Assembly (NCBI RefSeq): GCF_029543125.1
Contig: NZ_JARQWW010000003.1
Coordinates: 62,001-126,000, forward strand
From: Caulobacter segnis
GTDB lineage: Bacteria > Pseudomonadota > Alphaproteobacteria > Caulobacterales > Caulobacteraceae
Direction of reading: 5' to 3'
Length of the DNA: 64,000 nucleotides
The translations under genes and the position numbers were made by a program. The first letter of the stretch is position 1. Each line of letters opens with the position of its first letter. The notes under the pieces were generated by a model. That model was given only the letters and a program-made list of their open reading frames with translations. It was not told where the DNA came from and did no database searches. Shown piece by piece: positions 40,590-48,523 of the stretch.

Positions 40590-42974
40590 ATGAAATTCAA
40601 ATCCAACTACCGTCGTCAGATCTTGGCGGGTGTGGCGATGATCGCCGCCCCGGGCATCGCATTCGCCGAAGTGGCGGCCGACGCCGGTGCTGACGCCGCC
40701 GCTGATCAGGGCGTTCTGGTCGATGACCTGATCGTCACCGCGACCAAGCGCGAAACCAATCTGCGCGAAACGCCGATCGCCATCGCCGTCATCGGCGCCG
40801 AGACGATGAAGGCCGCCCAGGTCCAGTCGCTGCTCGACATCGCCAGCAGCGTTCCCACCCTCCGTATGACTACCTTCGAGTCGCGCTCGACCGCGCTGAC
40901 CGTCGGCATCCGCGGCATCGTGCCGAACGACGCCAACCAGCCCGCCCGCGAGCAGGGCGTCGGCGTCTATCTGGACGGCGTCTACCTCGGCCGCCAGCAA
41001 GGCCTGAACGCCTCCATCCTCGACCTTGAGCGCATCGAAGTCCTGCGCGGCCCGCAAGGCACCCTGTTCGGCCGCAACACCGAAGGCGGCGCGGTCAGCA
41101 TGGTCACCCGCCGCCCGACCGGCGAGTACGGCCTGCGCGCCACCGCCGGCGTCAGCAACTTCAACGGCTACAACGCCGACGCCCACCTGGATCTGCCCGA
41201 GATCGCCGGCGTCAGCATCAAGATCGACGCGGCCCTGCAGCACCGCGACGAGACCACCAAGAACCCGATGGAAGGCCAGCTGGGCTGGAACTACCTCGAC
41301 CGCGAAGGCCTGCGCGTCTCGGCGATGTGGCGTCCGATCGAGGGCTTCGAGGCCCTGTACGCCTACGACACCGCCCGCAGCGAATCGACGCCGTTCCTCA
41401 GCCAGCTGGTGAACTACAACCCGCTGGGCCTGCCGGTCTCCACCGCGTTCCCGCGTCCGAGCGGCACGATCTCGCCGCTGCCCCCGGGCATCGGCGTGCA
41501 TCCCGACCGCCAGAAGGTGGCCGACGCCGGCGTGCCGCAGCAAGCCAGCATCGACGAAATCTCGGGCCATTCGCTTCACATGAAGTACGAAGTGAACCCG
41601 AACCTGGAGATCCGCTCGATCACCGCCTTCCGCGAAGTGTGGGTTGAGCAGTACGACAACGCTGGCGGCCCGAACCGTCCGCCGGTGTTCCAGCCGAACG
41701 CTCCGGAAGGCAACTCGGCGCGCAACTTCTCGCGCTACAGCCTGTCGGACATGGAACAGTTCCAGCGCAGCCAGGAATTCCAGTTCGTGGGTTCGGCCTT
41801 CGAGGATCGCCTCGAGTACGTGGTCGGCCTCTACTACTTCAACGAAAAGGCCTGGGAAGAAGCGGCGACGCCGAGCACCCTGACCTACGTCGGTTCGAAC
41901 GGCAACTACGTCGTCCGCGATCCGAAGACCGCCGGCATCACCCGCGGCTTCCGCGCCATCGACCGCGGCAGCGTCGCCAAGTCGACCAGCAAGGGCGTCT
42001 ACGTCCACACGGTCTACAACCCGCCGATCCTCAACGACCAGATGAAGATCACCCTGGGCGGCCGCTATACCTCGGACGACAAGGAAGGCACGCTCTATAA
42101 GGTCAGCAACACGGCGCGTAACTTCCAGTTCGAACTGGAAGAGAACCGCTTCGACCCGACCGTGACGGTCGGCTTCGACGTGACGCCCGACATCAACGTC
42201 TACGGCACCTTCTCGACCGGCTACCGGGCCGGCGGCGCCAACTCGCGCTCGCTGTCCTACGCCCCCTTCGAATCGGAAGAGGTCGAAAGCTTCGAAATCG
42301 GCCTGAAGGCGATCCTGCTGGACCGCTTCAACGTCAACCTGGCGCTGTTCGACATGAACCGCACCAACACCCAGATCGAATTCACCCTGGTCGCTCCGGA
42401 CCCGGTCACCGGCAACACCCGCAACACGGTGGAGACGGTCAACGCCCCGGGCACCAGCGACATCCGCGGTCTGGAGTTCGACGTCTCGGGTCGTCTGACC
42501 GACAACCTGCGCGCCAGCTTCGCCTACGCCTACACCGAGACCAACGTCCCGGACGCCCGCAACCCGTTCCCGGCCTCGGCCAACTGCCCAGCCTGCGGCA
42601 CCATCCAGCCGGTGTACATCATCTACACCCCGAAGCATGCGCTCAGCGGCTCGCTGGACTATGTCCAGCCGCTGGAGTTCGCGGACCTTCGCCTGCACCT
42701 GGACGCCAACTTCTCGACCGGCACCCAGAGCTTCGAACAGTCGCCGGAAAAGACCGACGACGCCTTCGTGGTGAACGCCCGCGCCTCGCTCGCCAACTGG
42801 CAGGTGGCCGAAGGCCAGAACATCACCCTGTCGGTCTGGTCGCGTAACCTGCTCAACAACGACTACATCTACCGTCGCTCGACGGAAGGTCGTTCGGGCT
42901 CGAACGCCATCGGCGACTACGCCAACTTCAACGAGCCCCGGACCTTTGGTCTGGAAATCAGCCTGAAGTACTAG
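40590..42974 (+). CDS. TonB-dependent receptor
   Basis: 794 residues from MKFKSNYRRQILAG; signal peptide cleaved near AFA-EV. TonB box DDLIVTATKRETNLRETPIAI, plug domain with GVGVYLDGVYLGRQQGLNASILDLERIEVLRGPQGTLFGRNTEGG, then a beta-barrel with GYRAGGANSRS and the terminal LEISLKY. This plug sequence pattern is the common Caulobacterales/Sphingomonad type, ligand unknown. An in-frame GTG at 40563 is part of a hairpin and not a good start. Independent of the first receptor, tRNA-Leu lies between. Confidence 0.94.
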   Translation: MKFKSNYRRQILAGVAMIAAPGIAFAEVAADAGADAAADQGVLVDDLIVTATKRETNLRETPIAIAVIGAETMKAAQVQSLLDIASSVPTLRMTTFESRSTALTVGIRGIVPNDANQPAREQGVGVYLDGVYLGRQQGLNASILDLERIEVLRGPQGTLFGRNTEGGAVSMVTRRPTGEYGLRATAGVSNFNGYNADAHLDLPEIAGVSIKIDAALQHRDETTKNPMEGQLGWNYLDREGLRVSAMWRPIEGFEALYAYDTARSESTPFLSQLVNYNPLGLPVSTAFPRPSGTISPLPPGIGVHPDRQKVADAGVPQQASIDEISGHSLHMKYEVNPNLEIRSITAFREVWVEQYDNAGGPNRPPVFQPNAPEGNSARNFSRYSLSDMEQFQRSQEFQFVGSAFEDRLEYVVGLYYFNEKAWEEAATPSTLTYVGSNGNYVVRDPKTAGITRGFRAIDRGSVAKSTSKGVYVHTVYNPPILNDQMKITLGGRYTSDDKEGTLYKVSNTARNFQFELEENRFDPTVTVGFDVTPDINVYGTFSTGYRAGGANSRSLSYAPFESEEVESFEIGLKAILLDRFNVNLALFDMNRTNTQIEFTLVAPDPVTGNTRNTVETVNAPGTSDIRGLEFDVSGRLTDNLRASFAYAYTETNVPDARNPFPASANCPACGTIQPVYIIYTPKHALSGSLDYVQPLEFADLRLHLDANFSTGTQSFEQSPEKTDDAFVVNARASLANWQVAEGQNITLSVWSRNLLNNDYIYRRSTEGRSGSNAIGDYANFNEPRTFGLEISLKY

Positions 42975-43313
42975 GGATCGAAGGGCTGGATCGCTGCGGC
43001 GGTCCGGCCCACCCTCTCGACACTGAACGCCGGTTCGCCGAATGGCGGCCGGCGTTTTGCGTTCCAAGGCGGGTGAGGGAGGCCGCTGGCTTCCCGCCGC
43101 GGCCATTCCGCCGCCATGGCGGCGTTTTCCCCGATATTTGGCCGCGTAAAGTCGGGCTTGGCCCGGAAGCTCGCGCATGACATAAGGGCGGCCTTCGCGC
43201 CGCCGCGCGGGCGCGCTTTTACCCGCGGGCCTTGACGGCGGCGCCTCTGTTTCATCCCGAAGGCGGACGTAAGGACGTGTTTCACGTTCGCCTGTCCGAG
43301 ACTTGAGAAGACC
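42975..43313 (+). other. 339-bp gene-free interval between TonB receptor and tig
   Basis: Apart from the terminator at its start, it contains a GC-rich stretch without coding potential. A possible tig promoter is TTGACG (43232-43237) with GTTTCATC (43249-43256), a short-spaced match to the Caulobacter pattern. No RNA gene or operator could be recognised. Confidence 0.4.
43026..43058 (+). terminator. Rho-independent terminator of the TonB receptor
   Basis: Stem AACGCCGG (43026-43033) / CCGGCGTT (43049-43056) with an inner CGCC-GAAT-GGCG helix and a TTTT run at 43055-43058. 50 bp after the stop codon. Confidence 0.7.
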
Positions 43314-44678
43314 ATGTCCATGCAGATCGTTGAAAAGTCGGGCGAAGGCCTGAGCCGCGTCTATGGCGTCACCGTTCCGGCCGGCGAGCTCGCTTCGCGC
43401 CTCGACGCCCGCATCAAGGAAGTCGCCCCGCAGATGAACGTGAAGGGCTTCCGTCCCGGCAAGGTGCCGACGGCCCACGTTCGTCGCCTCTATGGCAAGG
43501 CCCTGATGGGCGAAGTCATCGAGCAGGCGCTCAACGAAACCACCCAGAAGGTCCTGGACGACAACAAGCTGCGTCCCGCCGGCCAGCCGGACCTGAAGCC
43601 GGAATCGGACATGGACAAGGTCATCGCCGGCGGCGAAGACCTGACCTTCGAACTGGCCGTTGAAGTCATGCCCGACTTCGAGCCGGTCGACGTGACCTCC
43701 CTGGAGCTGAAGCGCCCGGTCTACACCCCGGAAGACGCTGAGGTCGAGGAAGCCCTGGCCGAGCTGGCCAAGCAGGCCCGCACCTACGAGCCGCGCACCG
43801 GCAAGTCGGTGAAGGCCAAGGAAGAAGATCAACTGCTGATCGACTTCGTCGGCAGCATCGACGGCGTCGAGTTCGAAGGCGGCAAGGCCGAGGACGCCGA
43901 GCTGGTCCTGGGTTCGGGCCAGTTCATCCCGGGCTTCGAAGACCAACTGGTCGGCGCCAAGGCCGAAGACGAAGTCACCGTGAAAGTGACCTTCCCCGAG
44001 AACTACCAAGCCGCCAACCTGGCCGGCAAAGCCGCTGAATTCGCCGTGAAGGTGAAGGAAGTCCGCGCCCCGGTCGACGGCAAGGCCGACGACGCCCTGG
44101 CCGAGCGCCTGGGCCTGAAGGACCTGGCTTCGCTGACCGATCTGCTGCGCAAGAATCTGGCTGACCGCTACGCCGCCAGCTCGCGCTTCAAGCTGAAGCG
44201 CGCTCTGCTCGACGCGCTGGACACCAAGCACGACTTCCCCCTGCCGCCGCGCATGGTGGACGCCGAGTTCGCCGGCATCTGGCAACAGGTCCAGGCTGAT
44301 AAGGAACGTGGCGGCCTGCCGGAAGAAGACGCCGGCAAGTCGGACGAGCAACTGCAGACCGAATACCGCAAGATCGCCGAGCGCCGCGTGCGCCTGGGTC
44401 TGGTGCTGGCCGAAATCGGCCGCAAGCACGACGTGTCGGTTTCGGATCGTGAGCTGATGGAAGCCATCCGCCGCGAAGCCATCCAGTACGGCGCCCAGGC
44501 CCAGCAGGTCCTGCAATTCTACCAACAGAACCCGGCCGCCCAGGCCCAGGTCCGCGCCCCGCTGTACGAAGACAAGGTCGTGGACCTGATCTTCGAAAAG
44601 GCCAAGGTCACTGACGAAGCCGTCTCCAAGGACGAGCTGCTGCAAGACGACGACCTGCCGGAAGGCTACGGCGCCTAA
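43314..44678 (+). CDS. tig: Trigger factor (ribosome-associated chaperone)
   Basis: 454 residues. Ribosome-binding domain with the signature [13 protein letters not shown]-type PPIase domain ([51 protein letters not shown]) and the C-terminal helical arms. Binds nascent chains at the exit tunnel. The first ATG is given; the ATG two codons later ([10 protein letters not shown]) fits the family equally well. Followed by a good terminator, so normally separate from clpP. Confidence 0.95.
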   Translation: MSMQIVEKSGEGLSRVYGVTVPAGELASRLDARIKEVAPQMNVKGFRPGKVPTAHVRRLYGKALMGEVIEQALNETTQKVLDDNKLRPAGQPDLKPESDMDKVIAGGEDLTFELAVEVMPDFEPVDVTSLELKRPVYTPEDAEVEEALAELAKQARTYEPRTGKSVKAKEEDQLLIDFVGSIDGVEFEGGKAEDAELVLGSGQFIPGFEDQLVGAKAEDEVTVKVTFPENYQAANLAGKAAEFAVKVKEVRAPVDGKADDALAERLGLKDLASLTDLLRKNLADRYAASSRFKLKRALLDALDTKHDFPLPPRMVDAEFAGIWQQVQADKERGGLPEEDAGKSDEQLQTEYRKIAERRVRLGLVLAEIGRKHDVSVSDRELMEAIRREAIQYGAQAQQVLQFYQQNPAAQAQVRAPLYEDKVVDLIFEKAKVTDEAVSKDELLQDDDLPEGYGA

Positions 44679-44706
44679 AGATCACGCGTTCGACGCGATC
44701 TTCTCA

Positions 44707-44738
44707 GGGCGGTCTCCGAAAGGAGGCCGCCCTGTTTC
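44707..44738 (+). terminator. Terminator of tig
   Basis: 11-bp stem GGGCGGTCTCC (44707-44717) / GGAGGCCGCCC (44722-44732) with GAAA loop and one G-U pair, followed by TGTTTC. A smaller AGATC...GATCT palindrome lies directly upstream. Confidence 0.75.
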
Positions 44739-44760
44739 ATTTCAAGCTTTCGAGTTTCCC

Positions 44761-45132
44761 ATGACCGCACTCCTGACCGACATGGTCTTTCCTGGCGACG
44801 CCAACCACCACGGCACCCTGTTCGGCGGCGTGGCCTTGGCGCGGATGGACAAGGCGGCGTTCATCGCCGCCACCCGTCATGCCCGGCTGACCTTCGTCAC
44901 CGCCTCGTGCGAGCGCATCGACTTCGTCAACGCCGCGCGGGTGGGGGAAGTGGTCGAGGCCTTCGCCAACGTGGTGCGGGCAGGGCGCAAATCCCTGACC
45001 GTGGATGTGACGCTGGAGGCCGAATCCCTGCTCAGCGGGGACCGCAGGGTGTGCGCCCGGGGGCTGTTCCACATGGTCGCCACCGATGCTCCGGAAGGCC
45101 ATGTCATGCCGCCTGTTAAGGACGCCGCCTAA
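44761..45132 (+). CDS. Hotdog-fold acyl-CoA thioesterase (YciA-like)
   Basis: 123 residues. The YciA/BFIT signature [30 protein letters not shown] with the catalytic Asp region, followed by [34 protein letters not shown]. Hydrolyses acyl-CoA thioesters in the cytoplasm. Slightly shorter than E. coli YciA. Lies between tig and clpP, an unusual insertion in that neighbourhood. Confidence 0.88.
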   Translation: MTALLTDMVFPGDANHHGTLFGGVALARMDKAAFIAATRHARLTFVTASCERIDFVNAARVGEVVEAFANVVRAGRKSLTVDVTLEAESLLSGDRRVCARGLFHMVATDAPEGHVMPPVKDAA

Positions 45133-45242
45133 AAAGCCGCGTGCGCCCGCCTTGCATAAGCGCGAGGCGCACGCGATATCGGGATGGACGGCGGCGCAAC
45201 GGGCGTCGATGCGCCGCCCACCAATTCTATGAAGGGCATTCC

Positions 45243-45872
45243 ATGCAAGATCCCATGACCATGATGAGCGGTTTGGTCCCCATGGTCGTCGAGCAGTCGA
45301 GCCGCGGCGAGCGCGCGTTCGACATCTTCTCGCGTCTGCTTCGTGAGCGGATCATCTTCCTGACCGGCCCGTTCGAGGACGGCATGGCCAGCCTGATCTG
45401 CGCCCAGCTTCTTTTCCTGGAGTCCGAGAACCCCAAGAAAGAGATCGCCATGTACATCAACTCGCCGGGCGGCGTGGTGACCTCGGCGCTCGCGATCTAC
45501 GACACCATGCAGTACATCAAGAGCCCGGTCTCGACGGTGTGCATGGGCATGGCCGCCTCGGCCGGTTCGCTGATCCTCGCCGCCGGCGCCGCCGGTCAGC
45601 GCATCAGCCTGCCGAACGCCCGGATCATGGTTCACCAGCCGTCGGGCGGCTTCCGCGGTCAGGCTTCGGACATCGAGCGCCACGCCGAGGACATCATCAA
45701 GACGAAGCGCCGCTTGAATGAAATCTACGTCAAGCACTGCGGCCGCACCCTGGAAGAGGTCGAGCGTACGCTGGACCGCGACCATTTCATGAGCGCCGAG
45801 GAGGCCCTGGCCTGGGGCCTCGTCGACCAGGTGGTCGAGACCCGCGACGTGGCCGAGGCCGTGAAGGGTTAA
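45243..45872 (+). CDS. clpP: ClpP protease proteolytic subunit
   Basis: 209 residues. Serine protease of the Clp machine. Triad Ser106 (MGMAASAGS), His131 (MVHQPSGG) and Asp180 (LDRDHF), spaced exactly as in E. coli ClpP. N-terminus [27 protein letters not shown] is typical. Start at the ATG giving the usual short propeptide. The partner gene clpX, normally the next gene or close by, is not in the following 18 kb. Confidence 0.97.
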   Translation: MQDPMTMMSGLVPMVVEQSSRGERAFDIFSRLLRERIIFLTGPFEDGMASLICAQLLFLESENPKKEIAMYINSPGGVVTSALAIYDTMQYIKSPVSTVCMGMAASAGSLILAAGAAGQRISLPNARIMVHQPSGGFRGQASDIERHAEDIIKTKRRLNEIYVKHCGRTLEEVERTLDRDHFMSAEEALAWGLVDQVVETRDVAEAVKG

Positions 45873-45899
45873 GCCCCTCCGTCATCGGAACAAGGATCG

Positions 45900-45931
45900 A
45901 GCCTCCCCAGCGATGGGGAGGCTTTTTCTTT
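45900..45931 (+). terminator. Rho-independent terminator of clpP
   Basis: 9-bp perfect stem AGCCTCCCC (45900-45908) / GGGGAGGCT (45915-45923), AGCGAT loop, then TTTTTCTTT. Its end overlaps the stop codon of the convergent ampR. Confidence 0.88.
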
Positions 45932-46799
45932 AGGTCGGCATCTGAGTCGCCAGCCAGTCCCGGAACGCCTTCATGGCGCTGGTCTGCTGCTTGGACTTCA
46001 GCCAGGTCAGCCAGTACCGGCCCGTCGACACGGTGGTCGTGAAGGGCTGCACGATCCGTCCTTGGGCCAGCTCGCGCTCGAACATCATCGGTGGGGCCAG
46101 GGCGACGCCGAAGCCCTGCATGGCCGCCTCGACCATCACCCAGGAGCTGTCGAACACCGGCCCCCGGATATGCGAGCCGTCCACCTCGGCGGCGGCGAAC
46201 CAGTCCGGCCAGTCAGCCGAGCGGTAGGACCGCAGCAGGGTCTCGCGCGTCAGGTCCTGGGGCGTGATCAGTCGGCCGGCGGTCACGGGATCGCACAGGG
46301 GCGACATGAGCGCGTCGAACAGCGGCTCGGCGCTGGTCCCGTGCCACGCGCCGTCACCGAAGCGGATGGCGTAGTCCAGGCCTTCGGCGGCGATGTCCAC
46401 GCGGTTGTTGTTGGTCATCAGGCGCAGATCCACGAAGGGATGCGCCTCGGCGAAGGCTTGAAGGCGAGGCAGCAGCCAGCCCACCGCGAAAGTGCCGACC
46501 GCGCCGACCGTGAGCACCTCGCGCACCCGGCCGCCCTCGAACCGCTCCATGATGTCGCCGATGCGGTCAAAGCTGTCGGTCAAGGACGGCAGCAGGGCCA
46601 GACCCTCGTCGGTCAGGGCGAGGCCACGCGGCAGGCGGCGGAACAGGGCTGCGCCGAGACGCTGCTCCAATCCCTTCACCTGGTGGCTGACGGCCGCTTG
46701 GGTGACACACAGCTCAATCGCCGCGCGGGTGAAGCTGAGGTGTCGGGCAGAGGCTTCGAAGGCGCGCAGGGCGTTCAGGGGCAGGTGAGGGCGCGTCAC
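45930..46799 (-). CDS. ampR: LysR-type regulator AmpR
   Basis: 289 residues. Winged-helix DNA-binding domain PLNALRAFEASARHLSFTRAAIELCVTQAAVSHQVKGLEQRLG, then an effector domain with LMTNNNRVDIAAEGLDYAIRFGDGAWHGT, closely resembling enterobacterial AmpR. AmpR senses cell-wall muropeptides and switches the neighbouring beta-lactamase on or off. Start is GTG at 46799, giving VTRPHLPLN, matching the family; the TTG at 46811 is a less likely alternative. Divergent from the beta-lactamase gene, the classic arrangement. Confidence 0.92.
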   Translation of the reverse strand: MTRPHLPLNALRAFEASARHLSFTRAAIELCVTQAAVSHQVKGLEQRLGAALFRRLPRGLALTDEGLALLPSLTDSFDRIGDIMERFEGGRVREVLTVGAVGTFAVGWLLPRLQAFAEAHPFVDLRLMTNNNRVDIAAEGLDYAIRFGDGAWHGTSAEPLFDALMSPLCDPVTAGRLITPQDLTRETLLRSYRSADWPDWFAAAEVDGSHIRGPVFDSSWVMVEAAMQGFGVALAPPMMFERELAQGRIVQPFTTTVSTGRYWLTWLKSKQQTSAMKAFRDWLATQMPT

Positions 46800-46810
46800 T
46801 TCGAGACCCA

Positions 46811-46841
46811 AATTCAGCTAATGGCTCCGCCGACTTATCAT
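46811..46841 (+). promoter_or_regulatory. Candidate AmpR operator and beta-lactamase promoter
   Basis: In the ampR-bla intergenic region, AATTCAGCTAAT (46811-46822) forms an imperfect dyad near the ampR start. It overlaps a possible -35 (TTCAGC, 46813-46818), with TATCAT (46836-46841) as -10 after 17 bp. Placement matches AmpR systems, sequence match is only partial. Confidence 0.35.
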
Positions 46842-46898
46842 CGTTTGCGGCGAGGCGTCTCCCTCCGCACTCTGAGCGGCGAGAGAGGGAGTTTTTTC

Positions 46899-47771
46899 AT
46901 GATCCATCGCAGAAACCTGATGATCGGCCTGGGCTTTGGCGTCGCGGCTGCTGCGTCCGGCGGCGCCTTCGCCGCGCCGTCAGGCATTATGCAGCGTATC
47001 GCTGAGCTGGAGCGCAAGAACGGCGGCCGGTTGGGCGTGGGCGTGCGCAATACGACGACGGGGGAAGTCTGGGGGCATCGCCTGGACGAGCGTTTCGCCA
47101 TGTGCAGCACCTTCAAGGCTCTGCTGGCGGCCCAGGTCCTCAGCCGGGTGGATACGGGCAAAGAGAGCCTGTCCAGGCGCATCCAGATTCGGAAGGCGGA
47201 TCTGGTCACCCATTCCCCCGCCGTCGAGAAGCGCGTGGGCGGGACCATGAGCGTGGCCGAGCTCTGCCAGGCGACGGTCACCCTCAGCGACAACGCCGCC
47301 GCCAACCTGCTGATGCGCGACAGCGGCGGCCCGGCGGGCCTGACCGCCTTCGTCCGCTCCACCGGCGACGGCGTCACCCGCATGGACCGCACGGAGCCGG
47401 AGCTGAACGTGGTGATTGGCGGCGATCAGCGCGACACCACCAGCCCCGCCGCCATGGCGGCCACGCTCAACCGGCTGGTGCTCGGCAATGCGTTGTCGGC
47501 CAAGTCGCGGGAGCAACTGAAGACTTGGCTGATCGCCAACACGACGGGCGGCGCGCGGATTCGCGCTGGGGTGCCGGACAACTGGGTCGTCGGGGACAAG
47601 ACCGGCACCTGGACCGGCGGCGCGACCAACGACGTCGCCGTCCTTTGGCCGCCCAAGGGTGGGCCGATCATTCTGACGGTCTTCTACGACGGCTCTGACG
47701 CCACGCTGGACGTCCGCAACAGCGTCATCGCCAGCGCGGCGAGGATCGTCGCCTCGGTCTATTCGGGGTAA
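46899..47771 (+). CDS. Class A beta-lactamase, Tat-type signal
   Basis: 290 residues. The residue numbers happen to coincide with Ambler numbers: Ser70-x-x-Lys73 (CSTFK), Ser130-Asp-Asn132, Glu166 (EPELN), Lys234-Thr-Gly. All catalytic residues are present. Cys69 occurs without Cys238; position 238 is Trp (KTGTWTGG) instead of the usual Gly/Ser. The signal MIHRRNLMIGLGFG has twin arginines, suggesting Tat export to the periplasm. Hydrolyses beta-lactams; spectrum not predictable. Regulated by divergent AmpR. GGGAG precedes the ATG. Confidence 0.93.
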   Translation: MIHRRNLMIGLGFGVAAAASGGAFAAPSGIMQRIAELERKNGGRLGVGVRNTTTGEVWGHRLDERFAMCSTFKALLAAQVLSRVDTGKESLSRRIQIRKADLVTHSPAVEKRVGGTMSVAELCQATVTLSDNAAANLLMRDSGGPAGLTAFVRSTGDGVTRMDRTEPELNVVIGGDQRDTTSPAAMAATLNRLVLGNALSAKSREQLKTWLIANTTGGARIRAGVPDNWVVGDKTGTWTGGATNDVAVLWPPKGGPIILTVFYDGSDATLDVRNSVIASAARIVASVYSG

Positions 47772-47797
47772 GCGGAGGGACCGAAGCGAGGTCCCTC

Positions 47798-48523
47798 ATG
47801 CACGCCATTCTCTGCGCTATCCCCGAAGAACTGTCGGCCCTTCGCCAGCAGCTTCATGTGGAGGACCGGCCAAGCCGCCATGGCGCGACCCAGGTCTGGA
47901 TCGGTGAGCATGCGGGGCGGCCGGTCGCTCTCGCCATGGCCGGGGTGGGCAAGGTCAACGCCGCCGCCGCAGCGGCCGTGCTGCTGGATCGCTACGAGGC
48001 TTCGGCCCTGATCTTCTCCGGCGTAGCGGGTGGGCTGAATCCCGCCTTCGGCGTCGGCTCGGTCCTGTTGGGCGAGAAGCTGGCGATCCACGACTTCGGC
48101 ATGATCGCCGACCGCGCCTTTGTGCGGACGACCTCGGGCATCAACCCCATCGGCGCGCCGACGCTGGAGGTGGTGACGCCTGTCCGCGACGATACCCGGG
48201 CGACGCTGGTGCGCCTGCGCGACGCTGTGGCGGCCCGGCTCGACGCCCCGGTGGCCCTGGGCTCGCTGATCACCGCCGACTATTTCCTGAACTGTGCGGC
48301 GACCCGTGACGACCTGCACGCGGCGCTGGGCGCCGACGCCATCGACATGGAATCCGGCGCGGTGGCGCAGGTGGCCGCTGCCTGGGGCGCGCCGCTCTAT
48401 GTGATCCGGACCCTGTCGGACCAGGCGGGCGATGACAGCCATCTGAGCTTCACCCAGATGGCCGACATGGCCTCCCGCAACAGCGCCCTCTGCGTGACGG
48501 CGCTGCTGGAGATTCTCGACTAA
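47798..48523 (+). CDS. mtnN: 5'-methylthioadenosine/S-adenosylhomocysteine nucleosidase-like protein
   Basis: 241 residues. PNP-fold nucleosidase: AIPEELSAL with the general acid Glu, MAGVGKVNAAAAAAVLLDRY, IFSGVAGGLNPAFGVGSVLL, and AIDMESGAVAQVA, where MESGA binds ribose. Cleaves MTA/SAH (and related purine nucleosides) in methyl recycling. GAGG before the ATG. Convergent with topA: the two stop codons overlap. Confidence 0.88.
   Translation: MHAILCAIPEELSALRQQLHVEDRPSRHGATQVWIGEHAGRPVALAMAGVGKVNAAAAAAVLLDRYEASALIFSGVAGGLNPAFGVGSVLLGEKLAIHDFGMIADRAFVRTTSGINPIGAPTLEVVTPVRDDTRATLVRLRDAVAARLDAPVALGSLITADYFLNCAATRDDLHAALGADAIDMESGAVAQVAAAWGAPLYVIRTLSDQAGDDSHLSFTQMADMASRNSALCVTALLEILD

Noticed and set aside
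40524-44645. Very long open frame on the minus strand (over 1300 codons)
   Set aside because: It is antisense to a TonB receptor and tig, which have full family motifs. Long shadow frames are expected in GC-rich DNA with strong third-position bias.
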